Part shown: positions 6,899-15,787 of the stretch, piece by piece
Layout of the letters: each line of letters starts with the position of its first letter
Numbering within the stretch: position 1 is the stretch's first letter
Source of the DNA: HGM04593 sp045636125
GTDB taxonomy: Bacteria > Bacteroidota > Bacteroidia > Bacteroidales > Bacteroidaceae
Assembly (NCBI GenBank): GCA_045636125.1
Contig: JAZTWX010000017.1
Coordinates: forward strand, 1 to 64,000
Direction: 5' to 3'
DNA length: 64,000 nt
The notes under the pieces: generated by a model
Seen by the model: the letters and a program-made list of their open reading frames with translations, nothing else
What the model was told of the DNA's origin: nothing
Database searches by the model: none
Translations under genes and position numbers: made by a program

Positions 6899-7534
6899 AT
6901 GGAATGTTGCAGGAAGAATCTTATTTTCGACCTCGGTGGTGTGCTGCTCGACATTGAGCCTGCGCGCACGTTCGATGCCTTTGCGGCGCTGGGCGTGGGG
7001 CGTGAGGTGTTGTCCGAGGCGTTTGCGCTATCGAACAGCACTATGCTGGCTTTTGAGAGCGGCAAGATATCGGCAGCCGAGCTTTTTGCTTACATTGCAG
7101 GCCTTTTGCCTGCCGAAAAGCGTGCGCTCCCTGCCGCGGAGCTTGAACGTGCGTTGTGCGATGCGTGGTGTGCGCTCTTGGGGAATTTCCCGCCGTGCAA
7201 GTGGCAGCACCTGCGTGCGTTGCGTGCCCGCGGGCACAAGGTTTTCCTGTTGAGCAACACTAACGCTCTGCACTGGGAGGCTATCACGCGCGGGATAGAG
7301 AACCTTGAGGGCTTGGCGTTGAGCGACTATTTCGACGGCGTTTTCCTCTCCTATGAGATGGGGCTGTGCAAGCCTGCGCCCCGCATTTTTGAGATGCTCG
7401 TGGAGCGTGCGGGCATTGCCCCCGGCGACACAATTTTCTTCGACGACTCGCAGGCCAACTGCGACGCGGCGCGCAGCGTGGGCATTGAGGCGGTGGTTGT
7501 TGAAAGGAACTCGGCGTGGGAAACTATAATATGA
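6899..7534 (+). CDS. HAD-superfamily hydrolase, subfamily IA
   Basis: 211 residues from ATG at 6899; an upstream TTG at 6866 would add 11 residues that do not look like HAD sequence. Motif I is FDLGGVLLD (nucleophile Asp, with Gly in place of the second Asp, as in YihX-like members), motif II is LLSNTN, motif III Lys is in CKPAPRIFE, motif IV is FFDDSQAN. The cap is a small helical insertion typical of class IA. Such proteins dephosphorylate small sugar or nucleotide phosphates, but the substrate cannot be predicted. It is followed 13 bases later by ribF, so a role as a riboflavin-pathway or general phosphatase is possible but unproven. Confidence 0.85.
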   Translation: MECCRKNLIFDLGGVLLDIEPARTFDAFAALGVGREVLSEAFALSNSTMLAFESGKISAAELFAYIAGLLPAEKRALPAAELERALCDAWCALLGNFPPCKWQHLRALRARGHKVFLLSNTNALHWEAITRGIENLEGLALSDYFDGVFLSYEMGLCKPAPRIFEMLVERAGIAPGDTIFFDDSQANCDAARSVGIEAVVVERNSAWETII

Positions 7535-7547
7535 GAAAAACACAATT

Positions 7548-8471
7548 ATGGAAATAATATATAGCTTGGACAATTTGAACGTGTATCCCACGGCTGCCAC
7601 CATAGGTTCTTATGATGGTGTTCACCGTGGTCACGCGGCAATGATAAACGAGCTGCGCCACCTAGCATTGCAGCGTGGCCTGCCGCTCACTGTAATAACT
7701 TTTGCGCGCCACCCGCGTCTGCTTTTCGGCGGGGAGAGCGAGCCTTTCCTGCTCACTACCAACAGCGAAAAGGTTGCTTTGCTCGAAGAACTTGGCGTGG
7801 ACCGCTGCGTGTTGCTCAATTTCGACAGCTATATGGCTGCAATGAGTGCCGAGCGTTTTATGGGCGAGGTGCTTAAAGAGAAACTTGGCGTGAGGCTGCT
7901 GGCGGTGGGCTATGATCACCACTTCGGTCACCCGCAGGAGGGTGAGGGCATAGACGACTATATTGCCTACGGCAAGAAACTGGGGATTGAGGTCGTTGCC
8001 ACCGAACAGTATGCGCCCGACAGCATGAATGTAAGCTCGTCGGCGGTGCGCAGGGCGCTTGCCACGGGTAATGTGGCTGCAGCCGAAAATCTGCTCGGTC
8101 GCCCCTATAAGTTGCGGGGAACGGTTGTTCACGGCGCTGCTCTCGGCCGCCGTATAGGCTTCCCCACAGCCAATATTCAGCTCGACGAGGAGATGAAGAT
8201 GCTCCCGCTCGACGGTGTGTACGAGGTTGAGGTTGCTGTTGACGGCCTCACCCGCAAGGGGGTTATGAACATTGGCGTGAAGCCCACCCTGCAGGGGGTT
8301 GATGTGCGCACGCTGGAGGTTCATATTCTTGAATTCGAGGGTGATGTTTACCGGCAGGACATTGAGGTGTCGTTTGTGCGCCGCCTGCGCGACGAGGTCT
8401 CTTTCGACAGCATAGACGCATTGCGTCTGCAGATAGGTGTGGATGTTGCAAGGGTTAAACGCGGAATATAA
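7548..8471 (+). CDS. ribF: bifunctional riboflavin kinase / FAD synthetase
   Basis: 307 residues, normal length for the bifunctional enzyme, which phosphorylates riboflavin to FMN and adenylylates FMN to FAD in the cytosol. The N-terminal nucleotidyl-transferase domain has GSYDGVHRGH at 20-29 (usually GxFDGVHxGH; Tyr replaces Phe) and the later SSSAVR motif. The C-terminal kinase domain has GRPYKLRGTVVHGAALGRRI and GFPTANI near residue 204. It lies between the HAD gene (13-base gap) and the CPBP protease, whose ATG is one base after this stop, suggesting co-transcription. Confidence 0.95.
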   Translation: MEIIYSLDNLNVYPTAATIGSYDGVHRGHAAMINELRHLALQRGLPLTVITFARHPRLLFGGESEPFLLTTNSEKVALLEELGVDRCVLLNFDSYMAAMSAERFMGEVLKEKLGVRLLAVGYDHHFGHPQEGEGIDDYIAYGKKLGIEVVATEQYAPDSMNVSSSAVRRALATGNVAAAENLLGRPYKLRGTVVHGAALGRRIGFPTANIQLDEEMKMLPLDGVYEVEVAVDGLTRKGVMNIGVKPTLQGVDVRTLEVHILEFEGDVYRQDIEVSFVRRLRDEVSFDSIDALRLQIGVDVARVKRGI

Positions 8472-8472
8472 T

Positions 8473-9345
8473 ATGCTTTCACTACCTGATAAAATGAAGC
8501 AGTTTGCTGTAATTGCAAAGCTGTTGGCCTATTTTCTCATATACCAGTATATCTTTGTTGTAGGCGGGCAATTTGCAGCCTATATGTGCTACCGCTCCGT
8601 TGTGGGGCCTGTGGCTTATGAGCAGTTTACGGCTCTCTCCTCGCCCGAGGCTATGCGTTACAACGCTGTGGGTCTTGGAGTGGGTATGCTGCTGTCGGGG
8701 GTGGCAATGATTGCCCACCTGCTCCTTTGGAAATATGTGCGTGTGGACAAGGGTTTCCTGCGCGAGGTAAACGGCCGCGTGCTTGTGCTGTCGGTGTTCT
8801 TCGTGGGCAGTATGATGGTATTCTTCAACATTGCGGCTGCGTGGCTGGGGCTCGAAAACGACATGGGCACCGAAATTGAACTTATGATGGGCAGTGGCGC
8901 GGGAATACTCTCGGTGGCTGTTGTTGCACCCGCGCTCGAGGAGTTACTTTTCCGCGGTGCTATACAGGGCTCGCTGATGCGCCTTTTCAAAAGCCCGTGG
9001 GTGGGAATAATTGCAGCCTCGCTTCTCTTTGGAATAATTCACATAAACCCCATACAGGTGTTTTATGCCTCTTGCCTGGGAATGGGCTTCGGGTGGCTCT
9101 ACTATCGCACGCGCAGCTTGTTGCCCGTGATTGTGGGGCATATAATAAACAACTCCGTTGCTACGGTGAGCAATATACTCTATGGGGTTGAGGCTTCCGA
9201 TGCGGCTGTTGCCGAAAATGCCGACTGCGCGCTGTTTGTGGCGGCAGGGCTCTTTGCGCTCCTCTTCGCAATGTTGATAAATAAGCTGCAACCCGCTGTA
9301 CCCTCACCGTGGAGCGATGAAAATAAAGCGGAGCAACCGCTCTAA
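8473..9345 (+). CDS. CPBP family intramembrane metalloprotease
   Basis: 290 residues from ATG at 8473, immediately after the ribF stop. An earlier in-frame start at 8437 lies inside ribF and is unlikely. Several hydrophobic segments suggest about seven or eight membrane spans. The CAAX-protease/Abi motifs are present: EELLFRGAIQG (catalytic Glu-Glu and Arg), FGIIHINPIQ (His) and GHIINNS (His, Asn). In bacteria this family includes bacteriocin immunity and maturation proteins, and most members are uncharacterised. It overlaps the converging YgjP-like gene by 4 bases. Confidence 0.88.
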   Translation: MLSLPDKMKQFAVIAKLLAYFLIYQYIFVVGGQFAAYMCYRSVVGPVAYEQFTALSSPEAMRYNAVGLGVGMLLSGVAMIAHLLLWKYVRVDKGFLREVNGRVLVLSVFFVGSMMVFFNIAAAWLGLENDMGTEIELMMGSGAGILSVAVVAPALEELLFRGAIQGSLMRLFKSPWVGIIAASLLFGIIHINPIQVFYASCLGMGFGWLYYRTRSLLPVIVGHIINNSVATVSNILYGVEASDAAVAENADCALFVAAGLFALLFAMLINKLQPAVPSPWSDENKAEQPL

Positions 9346-10043
9346 AAGAGAGAACATCTGTAGCTCCTCAGTTGCGCGCGCAGTTTCAGCGCATTACCGC
9401 TTGTAAGGCCATTGAGCAGTGCCCAGAAACGGCCGCTGTGGTTCATCTCCACCGTGTGGCACAGCTCGTGCAGGAGAACATAATCTATGAGCTCACACGG
9501 CAGCAGCATAAGGTAGATGCTGAGGCTTATGGTGCCGCTTGTGCTGCAACTTCCCCAGCGCGTGTGGCTGTCGCGTATGCTCACTTTCCTGTATTCAAGC
9601 CCGTGTGTTTGGGCAAGCTGCTGCAACCTCTGCGGCAGGGTTGCCTGCGCGCGTTCACGCATAAGGTTCTTTATTACTTTCTGCAGCCACAGGCGGCGCT
9701 CCGCGGTGTCGAAAGAGCTACCGGCAGGAACAATGAGCGTTGCCCGGCCGTTGCTGCGCTTTATGCATGCCTCCTTTACCGCCCCTTGCTCAATGTCAAA
9801 GGAAAAGAGGCCGCCGTCGATGCGGTAGCTTTCTGCCGGCAGGTTGCTTGCCGTTATCTGTGCCTGCAGTTTTGCGCCGTGCTTTTGCAGTGCACGTTCA
9901 AGGTCGCTTGCGGTGGCCGCAGCGGGCAGTGTTATGCATATAACACCCGAGCGCGCTCGCAATATAATGCGGCGCGCCCGTGGGTTGCGTGTGATTTCAA
10001 TTTCACCGTAAGTGGGGTGAGTGATGCGGCTTTTTTCGAGCAT
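9342..10043 (-). CDS. YgjP-like (DUF45) zinc metallopeptidase
   Basis: 233 residues. The zinc motif HELCHTVEMNHSGRFW (HExxH-type: HELCH plus NHS..FW) lies near the C terminus, preceded by the conserved TRWGSCSTSGTISL block, both diagnostic of the YgjP/DUF45 family, related to SprT/WLM peptidases. Its substrate is unknown. Its ATG overlaps the argB stop by one base (TAATG), so it is translationally coupled to argB at the end of the speA-argB run. Confidence 0.88.
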   Translation of the reverse strand: MLEKSRITHPTYGEIEITRNPRARRIILRARSGVICITLPAAATASDLERALQKHGAKLQAQITASNLPAESYRIDGGLFSFDIEQGAVKEACIKRSNGRATLIVPAGSSFDTAERRLWLQKVIKNLMRERAQATLPQRLQQLAQTHGLEYRKVSIRDSHTRWGSCSTSGTISLSIYLMLLPCELIDYVLLHELCHTVEMNHSGRFWALLNGLTSGNALKLRAQLRSYRCSLF

Positions 10044-10822
10044 TATGCTACAATGTGTGTGCCGCTGTTGCCGTCAATTGCATCGGCTTTTGTTATGATA
10101 ACCTTCGACACGCCGTTGTCTATGGCGTTGAAGGCATTGTCGATCTTGGGAATCATACCACCGCTCACAATGCCGTCGGCCAGCAGCTGCTTGTAACTCT
10201 CCTTGTCGATGCGGGGGATGAGGCTGTCGGCATCGTCGGGGTTGCGCATAACGCCGGGGAACTCGAAACAGTATGTGAGTGTAACGTCGTAGAGTGCCGA
10301 AAGGCCTTTGGCTGTCTCGGCCGCCATTGTGTCGGCGTTTGTGTTCAGGAGGTTGCCCTGGCAGTCGTGTGTGAGGGGTGCCACAATGGGCACAATGCCC
10401 TGCTCAATGAGCTTGCCCAGCATAGTGCCGTCGGCATAATCGACATCGCCCACAAAGCCGTAATCGACATCGCCCACAGGGCGTTTGTGTGCCTTTATGA
10501 TATTGCAGTCGGCTCCGGTGAGGCCGAGCGCGTTGACGCCTCTTGCCTGCAGCCCTGCAACAATGTTCTTGTTTACAAGCCCGCCGTACACCATTGTAAC
10601 CACCTGCAGCATAGCCTCGTCGGTTATGCGGCGGCCGTTCACCATCTTGCTCTCAATGCCCAGGCTCTCGGCAACCTTTGTGGCCGAGCGGCCACCGCCG
10701 TGAATGAGCACCTTTGCTCCCTCGACAGCCGCAAAGCGGTCGAGCAACGCGGCAAGCGACTCTTTCTCCTCTACAATCTTGCCACCGACCTTTATTACGG
10801 TAATCTTCTTTTTCTCTTGCAT
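10043..10822 (-). CDS. argB: acetylglutamate kinase
   Basis: 259 residues, normal for ArgB, the second enzyme of arginine biosynthesis (N-acetylglutamate to its 5-phosphate, cytosolic). Visible motifs are the N-terminal KVGGKIV, the glycine-rich IHGGGRSAT substrate loop, NALGLTGADC, LLNTNADTMAAETA and the C-terminal GGMIPKI and GTHIV segment. It lacks the N-terminal helix found in arginine-inhibited ArgB forms. It lies 13 bases after speA and overlaps the downstream peptidase, so synthesis and decarboxylation of arginine appear to be linked in one transcript. Confidence 0.95.
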   Translation of the reverse strand: MQEKKKITVIKVGGKIVEEKESLAALLDRFAAVEGAKVLIHGGGRSATKVAESLGIESKMVNGRRITDEAMLQVVTMVYGGLVNKNIVAGLQARGVNALGLTGADCNIIKAHKRPVGDVDYGFVGDVDYADGTMLGKLIEQGIVPIVAPLTHDCQGNLLNTNADTMAAETAKGLSALYDVTLTYCFEFPGVMRNPDDADSLIPRIDKESYKQLLADGIVSGGMIPKIDNAFNAIDNGVSKVIITKADAIDGNSGTHIVA

Positions 10823-10835
10823 AGTGTGTGCGTTG

Positions 10836-12731
10836 TTAGGGTTCGAGATAGGTGTATCCGTAGAGTCCCGAACGGTAGTTCGAAAGGAATTCTTTTCCCT
10901 CTTCGAGGGTGATTTTTCCCTGTTTCACGGCCTTTGTCACCCACGTTTCGAGTGTGCGCACAAGACGTTTTGCGTCGAACTGCACGTAGTCGAGAACATC
11001 GGCAATGGTTTCTCCGTCGATAATCTTGTCTATGTGGTAACCGTCCTTGTCGACACTTATGTGCACTGCGTTGGTGTCGCCGAAGAGGTTGTGAAGGTCG
11101 CCCAAAATCTCTTGGTATGCGCCCACAAGGAACACGCCGATGTAGTAGGGCTCGCTGCTCTTCACCTTGTGTACCTGCAACGAATTGGCCTTGCCGTTGT
11201 AGTTTATGAACTCGGTAATCTTTCCGTCGCTGTCGCAGGTCATATCCTGGATGGTACAGGTGCGGTCGGGGCGTTCGTCGAGGCGGTGTATGGGCATAAT
11301 GGGGAAGAACTGGTCTATCGCCCAAGTGTCGGGGAGGCTCTGGAAGAGCGAGAAGTTGCAGAAATATTTGTCGGCAATGAGCTTGTGCAGCTTGCGGAAA
11401 TCTTCGGGCACGTGCTTCATTGTCTTTGCAATGGAGAGAATTTCGCGGGTAACCGACCAGAACATACTCTCAATCTGTGCACGGGTCTTGAGGTCGACAA
11501 AGCCGTGGCTGAAGAGGTCGAGCGCCTCCTCGCGTATCTGCTGCGCGTCGTGGTATGCTTCGAGCATAGTGCGCTGGTCGAGGTCGTCCCAAATTTTGTA
11601 GAGTTCCTTTACAAGGCTGTGGTCGGTGGGTGCAACCTCCCAGTTCTCGTCCATCTGTGGCAGGGCCGCAGTCTCCAGCACCTCCATAATGAGCACTGCG
11701 TGGTGCGCCGATACCGAGCGTCCGCTTTCGGTAATGATGTTGGGGTGGGGGATATTGTTCTTGTCGGCTGCATCGACCATTGCATATACGGCGTCGTTCA
11801 CATACTCCTGGATAGAGTAGTTCACGCTGCTTTCGCTGCTCGACGAACGTGTACCGTCGTAGTCCACTCCAAGGCCGCCGCCAATGTCGGTGAATTCTAC
11901 ATTGAAGCCCATTTTGTGCAGCTGCACGTAGAACTGCGAGGCTTCGCGCAACGCGGTCTTTATGTGGCGTATCTTTGTTACCTGGCTACCAATGTGGAAG
12001 TGGATGAGGCGCAGGCAGTCCTTAATGTCATATTTGTCGAGAAGTTCAAGAGCTTCGAGAAGCTCGCTCGATGTGAGGCCGAACTTGCTTGCGTCGCCGC
12101 CGCTCTCTTCCCATTTTCCGCTGCCCTCCGATGCGAGCTTTATGCGTATACCTATATTGGGGCGCACGCCCAGTCTTTTACCAATCTTTGCAATGCGTTT
12201 GAGCTCGTTGAGCTTTTCGGCAACAAGGAAGATGCTGCGCCCCATCTTCTGGGCAAGCAGTGCAAGCTCAATGTAGCTCTCGTCCTTGTATCCGTTGCAG
12301 ATGATGAGCGAGTCGCTGTCGGTGTTCATTGCGATAACCTCGTGCAGCTCGGGTTTCGAGCCGGCCTCGAGTCCCATATTGTACTTTTTGCCGTGGCTCA
12401 TAATCTCCTCTACCACGGGGCGCATCTGGTTCACCTTGATGGGGTACACAATAAAGTGTGTGCCTTTGTACTTGTACTCATCCGATGCTATCTTGAAACA
12501 GCCGGATATCTTTTCGATACGGTTGTCGAGGATGTCGGGGAAGCGAATAAGAACAGGTGCGGCAACATCGCGCAACTGCAGTTCGTCCATCAGTTGCTTG
12601 AGGTCAATCTTAACACCATCCTTCTTGGGAGTAACAGCTACGTTACCCTCTTCGTTGATACTAAAATATGAAGCTCCCCAGCCGTTAATGTTGTACAACT
12701 CTTCGGAGTCTTCGATGCGCCATCTTCTCAT
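10836..12731 (-). CDS. speA: biosynthetic arginine decarboxylase
   Basis: 631 residues, the normal length of the PLP fold III SpeA enzyme that turns arginine into agmatine for polyamine synthesis. The PLP lysine is K99 in VYPIKVNQ. Other family blocks are GLEAGSKPEL, ICNGYKDESYI, HFHIGSQ, FTDIGGGLGVDYDGT and the C-terminal GAYQEILGDLHNLFGD. It follows aroK by 26 bases and precedes argB by 13 on the same strand. The length fits the enzyme with the family's usual inserted and C-terminal domains and shows no truncation. Confidence 0.96.
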   Translation of the reverse strand: MRRWRIEDSEELYNINGWGASYFSINEEGNVAVTPKKDGVKIDLKQLMDELQLRDVAAPVLIRFPDILDNRIEKISGCFKIASDEYKYKGTHFIVYPIKVNQMRPVVEEIMSHGKKYNMGLEAGSKPELHEVIAMNTDSDSLIICNGYKDESYIELALLAQKMGRSIFLVAEKLNELKRIAKIGKRLGVRPNIGIRIKLASEGSGKWEESGGDASKFGLTSSELLEALELLDKYDIKDCLRLIHFHIGSQVTKIRHIKTALREASQFYVQLHKMGFNVEFTDIGGGLGVDYDGTRSSSSESSVNYSIQEYVNDAVYAMVDAADKNNIPHPNIITESGRSVSAHHAVLIMEVLETAALPQMDENWEVAPTDHSLVKELYKIWDDLDQRTMLEAYHDAQQIREEALDLFSHGFVDLKTRAQIESMFWSVTREILSIAKTMKHVPEDFRKLHKLIADKYFCNFSLFQSLPDTWAIDQFFPIMPIHRLDERPDRTCTIQDMTCDSDGKITEFINYNGKANSLQVHKVKSSEPYYIGVFLVGAYQEILGDLHNLFGDTNAVHISVDKDGYHIDKIIDGETIADVLDYVQFDAKRLVRTLETWVTKAVKQGKITLEEGKEFLSNYRSGLYGYTYLEP

Positions 12732-12757
12732 CTCTTATGGTATTAGTAGTTTGTTGT

Positions 12758-13288
12758 TTAAGGCAGGTTAAATTCCTCGCAGAAGGAGTTAACCGACTGT
12801 TCTATCTGTGTCTTGTCTTCAAGCTTGTCGGCAAGAAATTTGTTTGCGGCCTGCGAGTAGAAAGGCTCGCGCTTTGCAAGTTGCTCGGCAATGAAGGCTC
12901 GCAGCTCCTCGTCTGTCTTGTCCTTTATAAGCGGGCGTTGCTTGCGTGCAATGCTCAGGCGAATGAAAAGCCTCTCCACAGGTACCTGCAGGTATACGGT
13001 CGTTCCTTTGCTGTTCATGTGCCCGATATTGTCGAAGAAGCAGGGGGTGCCGCCTCCGGTCGATATTATCACATCTTCGAAGTCGCTCACCTCGTGCAGC
13101 ATTCGGCGTTCAATGTCGCGGAAACCATCTTCGCCCTTGTCGGCAAAAATCTGTGCGATGCTTTTGCAATATCGCATCTCGATGTAGTTGTCGAGGTCGA
13201 TGAATGTAATCCCCAGTTTTGCGGCAAGAGCGCGGCCAAGCGTGGTCTTGCCCGCTCCCATATATCCTATGAGGAATATTCGTGTCAT
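12758..13288 (-). CDS. aroK: shikimate kinase
   Basis: 176 residues. It phosphorylates shikimate at the 3-hydroxyl, step 5 of chorismate synthesis. The P-loop is GYMGAGKTT (8-16); DLDNYIE, the FRDIERRMLHE segment with its shikimate-binding Arg, STGGGTPC and the lid KQRPLI are all in place. Its ATG directly abuts the topA stop, so it is read from the topA transcript. The next shikimate-pathway gene in the window, aroC, is 43 kb away. Confidence 0.95.
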   Translation of the reverse strand: MTRIFLIGYMGAGKTTLGRALAAKLGITFIDLDNYIEMRYCKSIAQIFADKGEDGFRDIERRMLHEVSDFEDVIISTGGGTPCFFDNIGHMNSKGTTVYLQVPVERLFIRLSIARKQRPLIKDKTDEELRAFIAEQLAKREPFYSQAANKFLADKLEDKTQIEQSVNSFCEEFNLP

Positions 13289-15625
13289 TTATTTCTTCTT
13301 TGTGTAACGGCGGGCTTTGGGTGCAGCCTTTCCGCCCTCTTTCTGCTTGTTTACAATCTCCATACACTCCTCCAACGAAAGGTCGGCGGGTGTCACGCCC
13401 TTGGGCAGTTTGTAGTTGCTGCCGTCGTATGCGATGTAGGGGCCGAAGCGGCCGTTCAGCACCTGCAGCGCGGGCTCATTGTCGAATGTCTTTATTATGC
13501 GCTCGGCCTCGGCTTTGCGTTTTTCGAGTATAAGCTCGGTTGCCTCTTCGAGTGTCACGGTCATTGGGTCGTGAGTCTTGGGCAGGGTAACGTATGCGGC
13601 GCCGAATTTTATGTAGGGGCCGAAACGGCCTGCGCCGATGGCTATTGTCTCGCCCTCGAACTCACCTAGCGTGCGGGGGAGGCTGAAAAGGCCTAAAGCC
13701 TCTTCGAGCGTGATTGTCTCGAGTGTCTGGCCGGGCTTCATCTGTGCAAAGCGGGGTTTCTCCTCGTCGGTAGCCGAACCTATCTGCACAATGGGGCCGA
13801 AACGACCGATTTTCACCGATACGGGCTTGCCGCTGGCGGGGTCGGTACCAAGCACTCTCTCGCCCACCTTGTGCTCGCTCTTTGTCTGCACAATATTCTC
13901 TATCTGGGGCTCAAAGTCGGCGTAGAAGCTCTTGATAAGCTCCACCCAGGGCTTTTTGCCGTCGGCAATCTCGTCGAACACCTTTTCCACGTTCGCTGTG
14001 AAATTGTAGTCCATAATGTCGGGGAAGAAGTCGAGCAGGAAGTCGTTCACCACAATACCTATGTCGGTGGGAAGCAGCTTTGCCTTTTCGGCTCCCACAC
14101 TCTCCTTGCCCTCCTTGCCGGTTATCTTGCCGTTCTTGAGGGTGATTATGTTGTATTTGCGTGTTGTGCCTGTTTTGTTGCCCTTTTCAACGTAGCCGCG
14201 CTGCTGAATGGTGCTTATGGTGGGGGCGTATGTTGAGGGGCGGCCGATGCCGAGCTCTTCGAGCTTGCGCACAAGGCTTGCCTCGGTGTAACGGGGCGGG
14301 TGCTGTGTGAAACGCTCGGTGGCTGTTATCTCTTTTGCTGTGAGTGCCTCGCCTTTCTTTACAGGGGGCAGGGTTGTTGTGTCGGCGCTGTTGTCGTCGT
14401 CGGTCGACTCACGGTATACGTGCAGAAAACCGTCGAACACGGTAACCTCGCCTGTAGCCACAAAGAACTCCTCGTGCCCGCTTATGGAAATGTTTACGGT
14501 TGTCTTTTCAACAAGCGCGTCGGCCATCTGCGATGCGATGGTGCGTTTCCATATAAGCTCGTAGAGGCGCTTTTCGGGCATTGTACCCTCTATGGTGGGG
14601 TTGCTCATATATGTGGGGCGTATGGCCTCGTGAGCCTCCTGTGCGCCTTTCGAAGATGTAGAGTAGTTGCGGCTTTTGAGATACTGTTCGCCGTAGGTGT
14701 CGGTGACAACGCTCTTGCACGAACCTATGCAGAGTGCCGAAAGGTTGACCGAGTCGGTACGCATGTATGTGATGTATCCCGCCTCGTAGAGTCGCTGTGC
14801 AACCATCATTGTCTGCGACACGGTGAAGCCGAGCTTGCGGGCTGCCTCCTGTTGCAGGGTAGATGTTGTGAAGGGTGCTGCGGGGCTCTTCTTCAAGGGC
14901 TTTGTGCTCACATCGTCAATTGCGAATGTGGCCTCTTTGCACGACTGCAGGAAAGCCTCGGCCTCCTCGAATGTCTTGAATCTCTTTGAAAGCTCGGCGT
15001 TGATGCTTCTCTTTTCGTTGTTGTCACCGGGGAACTCGAATGTGCCTGTAACGCGGTAGCCCGACTCGCTCACAAAGCCGTTGATTTCACGCTCGCGCTC
15101 CACAATGAGTCGCACTGTAACCGACTGTACACGGCCGGCCGAAAGGGCGGGTTTTACCTTGCGCCACAGCACGGGCGAGAGCTTGAAGCCCACAATGCGG
15201 TCGAGCACGCGGCGTGCCTGCTGTGCATAAACGAGGTTGGTGTCTATTGCGCGGGGGTTCTCAATGGCATTGAGTATGGCATTCTTTGTAATCTCGTGGA
15301 ATACAATGCGTTTGACCTTTTCGGTCTCCAAGCCGAGCTCGGTGAAAAGGTGCCAGCTGATGGCCTCTCCCTCGCGGTCCTCATCGGATGCGAGCCACAC
15401 CGTGTCGGCTTTCTTTGCCTCGGTGCGCAGTGTGTTCACAAGCTTCTCCTTTTCGGCAGGAATTTCATACACCGGCTCGAATGTGTCGATGTTTATGCTG
15501 AACTCTTTTTTCTTTAAATCGCAAATGTGCCCGTAGCTCGACATCACCTTGTAGTCCTTGCCCAAGAACTTCTCAATGGTCTTTGCTTTTGCGGGTGACT
15601 CAACTATTACTAAATTCTTCTGCAT
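13289..15625 (-). CDS. topA: DNA topoisomerase I
   Basis: 778 residues, type IA topoisomerase that relaxes negative supercoils. The Toprim domain is at the N terminus (IVESPAKAKTIEKFLG, DEDREGEAI) and the active-site tyrosine is Y287 in YITYMRTDS. Downstream are LEELGIGRPSTYAPTI and several C-terminal GRFGPYI repeats. There are no CxxC zinc ribbons such as E. coli TopA has; the tail is instead the repeat type ending in a lysine-rich KARRYTKKK, as in many Bacteroidota. A promoter -7 box lies about 27 bases upstream of the start. Confidence 0.96.
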   Translation of the reverse strand: MQKNLVIVESPAKAKTIEKFLGKDYKVMSSYGHICDLKKKEFSINIDTFEPVYEIPAEKEKLVNTLRTEAKKADTVWLASDEDREGEAISWHLFTELGLETEKVKRIVFHEITKNAILNAIENPRAIDTNLVYAQQARRVLDRIVGFKLSPVLWRKVKPALSAGRVQSVTVRLIVEREREINGFVSESGYRVTGTFEFPGDNNEKRSINAELSKRFKTFEEAEAFLQSCKEATFAIDDVSTKPLKKSPAAPFTTSTLQQEAARKLGFTVSQTMMVAQRLYEAGYITYMRTDSVNLSALCIGSCKSVVTDTYGEQYLKSRNYSTSSKGAQEAHEAIRPTYMSNPTIEGTMPEKRLYELIWKRTIASQMADALVEKTTVNISISGHEEFFVATGEVTVFDGFLHVYRESTDDDNSADTTTLPPVKKGEALTAKEITATERFTQHPPRYTEASLVRKLEELGIGRPSTYAPTISTIQQRGYVEKGNKTGTTRKYNIITLKNGKITGKEGKESVGAEKAKLLPTDIGIVVNDFLLDFFPDIMDYNFTANVEKVFDEIADGKKPWVELIKSFYADFEPQIENIVQTKSEHKVGERVLGTDPASGKPVSVKIGRFGPIVQIGSATDEEKPRFAQMKPGQTLETITLEEALGLFSLPRTLGEFEGETIAIGAGRFGPYIKFGAAYVTLPKTHDPMTVTLEEATELILEKRKAEAERIIKTFDNEPALQVLNGRFGPYIAYDGSNYKLPKGVTPADLSLEECMEIVNKQKEGGKAAPKARRYTKKK

Positions 15626-15651
15626 CTTGTTTCGCTTTCTGAAATTTGCGG

Positions 15652-15659
15652 CAAAAGTA
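15652..15659 (-). promoter_or_regulatory. topA -7 element
   Basis: Minus strand TACTTTTG, fitting TAnnTTTG, ending 27 bases before the topA start. The -33 position reads TGCG and is a poor match. Confidence 0.4.
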
Positions 15660-15787
15660 TTAAAGTTTCCCGTATATACGCAGTAAAAAATCTAAAAAAA
15701 TAATAAACCCTCGGGGCGTTCCCTCCTTAAAATAATATATTATTTTATATAGGTGAAAAATTTTTCTCCCCTAAAAGCTGTCGCTTG

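Noticed and set aside
10704..12671. 655-codon plus-strand frame
   Set aside because: Antisense to speA; composition is that of a complementary strand of a real gene, rich in Val, Leu and Cys.
15731..15750. AT-rich palindrome between topA and the barrel gene
   Set aside because: Low complexity; more likely AT-rich leader DNA than a binding site.
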